6,650 bases of DNA from an uncultured Sutterella sp. (GTDB lineage: Bacteria; Pseudomonadota; Gammaproteobacteria; Burkholderiales; Burkholderiaceae_F), in contig URFF01000078.1 in the NCBI GenBank assembly GCA_900546995.1, forward strand, positions 1 to 6,650. Direction: 5' to 3'. A program made the translations under genes and the position numbers. The notes beneath the pieces are model-generated. The model made no database searches and had not been told where the DNA came from. It saw nothing but the letters and a program-made list of their open reading frames with translations. Numbering within the stretch: position 1 is the stretch's first letter; each line of letters begins with the position of its first letter. Shown one piece after another: positions 6,252 through 6,650 of this stretch.

Positions 6252-6291
6252 GTGTCACAAATTTGTCATAAAGGTGTCATAGTGAAGTCAT
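6252..6291 (+). promoter_or_regulatory. Tandem Pho boxes: four PhoB half-sites
   Basis: Four 7-base half-sites recur at an exact 11-base period: GTGTCAC (6252), TTGTCAT (6263), GTGTCAT (6274) and AAGTCAT (6285). Each is separated by a 4-base A-rich spacer (aaat, aaag, agtg). The PhoB consensus half-site is CTGTCAT with the same spacing, so this equals two adjacent Pho boxes or one extended site. The direct repeats point toward pstB, as expected for PhoB-P activation under phosphate starvation. The array lies 69 bases before the pstB ATG. Confidence 0.9.
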
Positions 6292-6301
6292 GCTCAGTTC
6301 T

Positions 6302-6307
6302 TACACT
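6302..6307 (+). promoter_or_regulatory. -10 element of the PhoB-dependent pstB promoter
   Basis: TACACT matches 4 of 6 consensus positions and begins 10 bases after the last Pho half-site. That is the usual geometry where PhoB replaces the -35 contact. Transcription would start near 6314, giving a leader of about 45 bases. Confidence 0.6.
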
Positions 6308-6345
6308 CTCGCACAAACGATTGATAATGAAAGAACAGTTTCTTC

Positions 6346-6351
6346 AAGGAG
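6346..6351 (+). promoter_or_regulatory. Ribosome binding site fixing the pstB start
   Basis: AAGGAG lies eight bases before ATG 6360. The in-frame ATG at 6327 would add eleven residues but has no such site. Confidence 0.8.
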
Positions 6352-6359
6352 TTCAGAGG

Positions 6360-6650
6360 ATGGCCGAACAGGTATCCAAGCCGAAAATTGAAGTGAAAAA
6401 CTTCAACTTCTACTACGGCAACTTTCACGCACTGAAAAATATTAATTTATCGATTGCCGAAAACAAGGTCACCGCTTTTATCGGACCGTCGGGCTGCGGC
6501 AAATCAACGCTTTTACGTACCTTCAACCGCATGTATGACCTCTATAGCGAACAACGCGCCGAAGGGGAAATGTGGCTTGACGGAGAAAACATCGTCACCA
6601 AGGTTGATGGTATTGACCGACTTCGCGCCAAAGTGGGCATGGTGTTTCAA
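6360..6650 (+). CDS. pstB: Phosphate ABC transporter ATP-binding protein PstB (partial, 5' end)
   Basis: The first 97 codons are present; the gene runs off the window's right end. PstB is the cytoplasmic ATPase of the PstSCAB high-affinity phosphate importer and also helps relay phosphate status to PhoR through PhoU. The sequence shows the typical start KIEVKNFNFYYGNFHALKNINLSI (9-32), the Walker A motif GPSGCGKST (42-50), the PstB-characteristic LLRTFNRMYDL (51-61) and the Q-loop VGMVFQ (92-97). The signature motif, Walker B and H-loop lie beyond the window. The conserved FNRM and YYG features distinguish PstB from other ABC ATPases. It is preceded by Pho boxes and a promoter, and the upstream neighbour is a divergent unrelated gene, so pstB leads its own transcript rather than following pstS, pstC and pstA; phoU would be a natural next gene. 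Confidence 0.95.
   Translation, partial: MAEQVSKPKIEVKNFNFYYGNFHALKNINLSIAENKVTAFIGPSGCGKSTLLRTFNRMYDLYSEQRAEGEMWLDGENIVTKVDGIDRLRAKVGMVFQ

Overview
The window looks like a piece of a Gram-negative, probably betaproteobacterial (Burkholderiales), chromosome. The evidence is a Burkholderiales-type trimeric porin with a signal peptide and terminal Phe, a LysR regulator, a PstB ATPase and ordinary Shine-Dalgarno signals. By eye the GC content is in the mid-to-high 40s percent, low for most Burkholderiales and closer to gut Sutterellaceae such as Parasutterella or Turicimonas. That placement is inference, not proof.

Layout from left to right. (1) Positions 34-282, minus strand: the amino-terminal part of a secreted phospholipase D-like protein, cut off before its catalytic motif although its promoter, ribosome binding site and signal peptide look intact. 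(2) Positions 443-1927, minus strand: a 494-residue lyase of the aspartase/fumarase superfamily, argininosuccinate-lyase branch, with its own terminator. Several active-site positions differ from true ArgH. (3) Positions 2132-3163, plus strand: a LysR-family regulator transcribed divergently from the lyase across a 204-bp region with two dyads. (4) Positions 3283-4383, plus strand: an outer-membrane porin ending in a strong terminator. (5) Positions 4435-5085 and 5164-6189, minus strand: a likely two-gene operon of an L-threonine-aldolase-type PLP enzyme followed by a LysE/RhtB-family amino-acid exporter. (6) From 6360 to the window end, plus strand: the first 97 codons of pstB, the ATPase of the high-affinity phosphate transporter, behind four tandem PhoB half-sites.

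How the genes may work together. Lyase, LysR regulator and porin form a plausible substrate-responsive unit: the porin admits a small polar solute, the lyase cleaves a C-N bond in it, and the regulator senses it. The aldolase and exporter form a second unit in beta-hydroxy amino-acid metabolism and export. The pstB gene starts its own phosphate-starvation transcript here rather than following pstS-pstC-pstA.

No tRNA, rRNA, CRISPR array, insertion sequence or phage gene was seen. The most unusual items are the substituted active-site residues of the lyase, the quadruple Pho half-site array in front of a stand-alone pstB start, and the truncated secreted PLD gene. I do not see a clearly new defence or mobile system.
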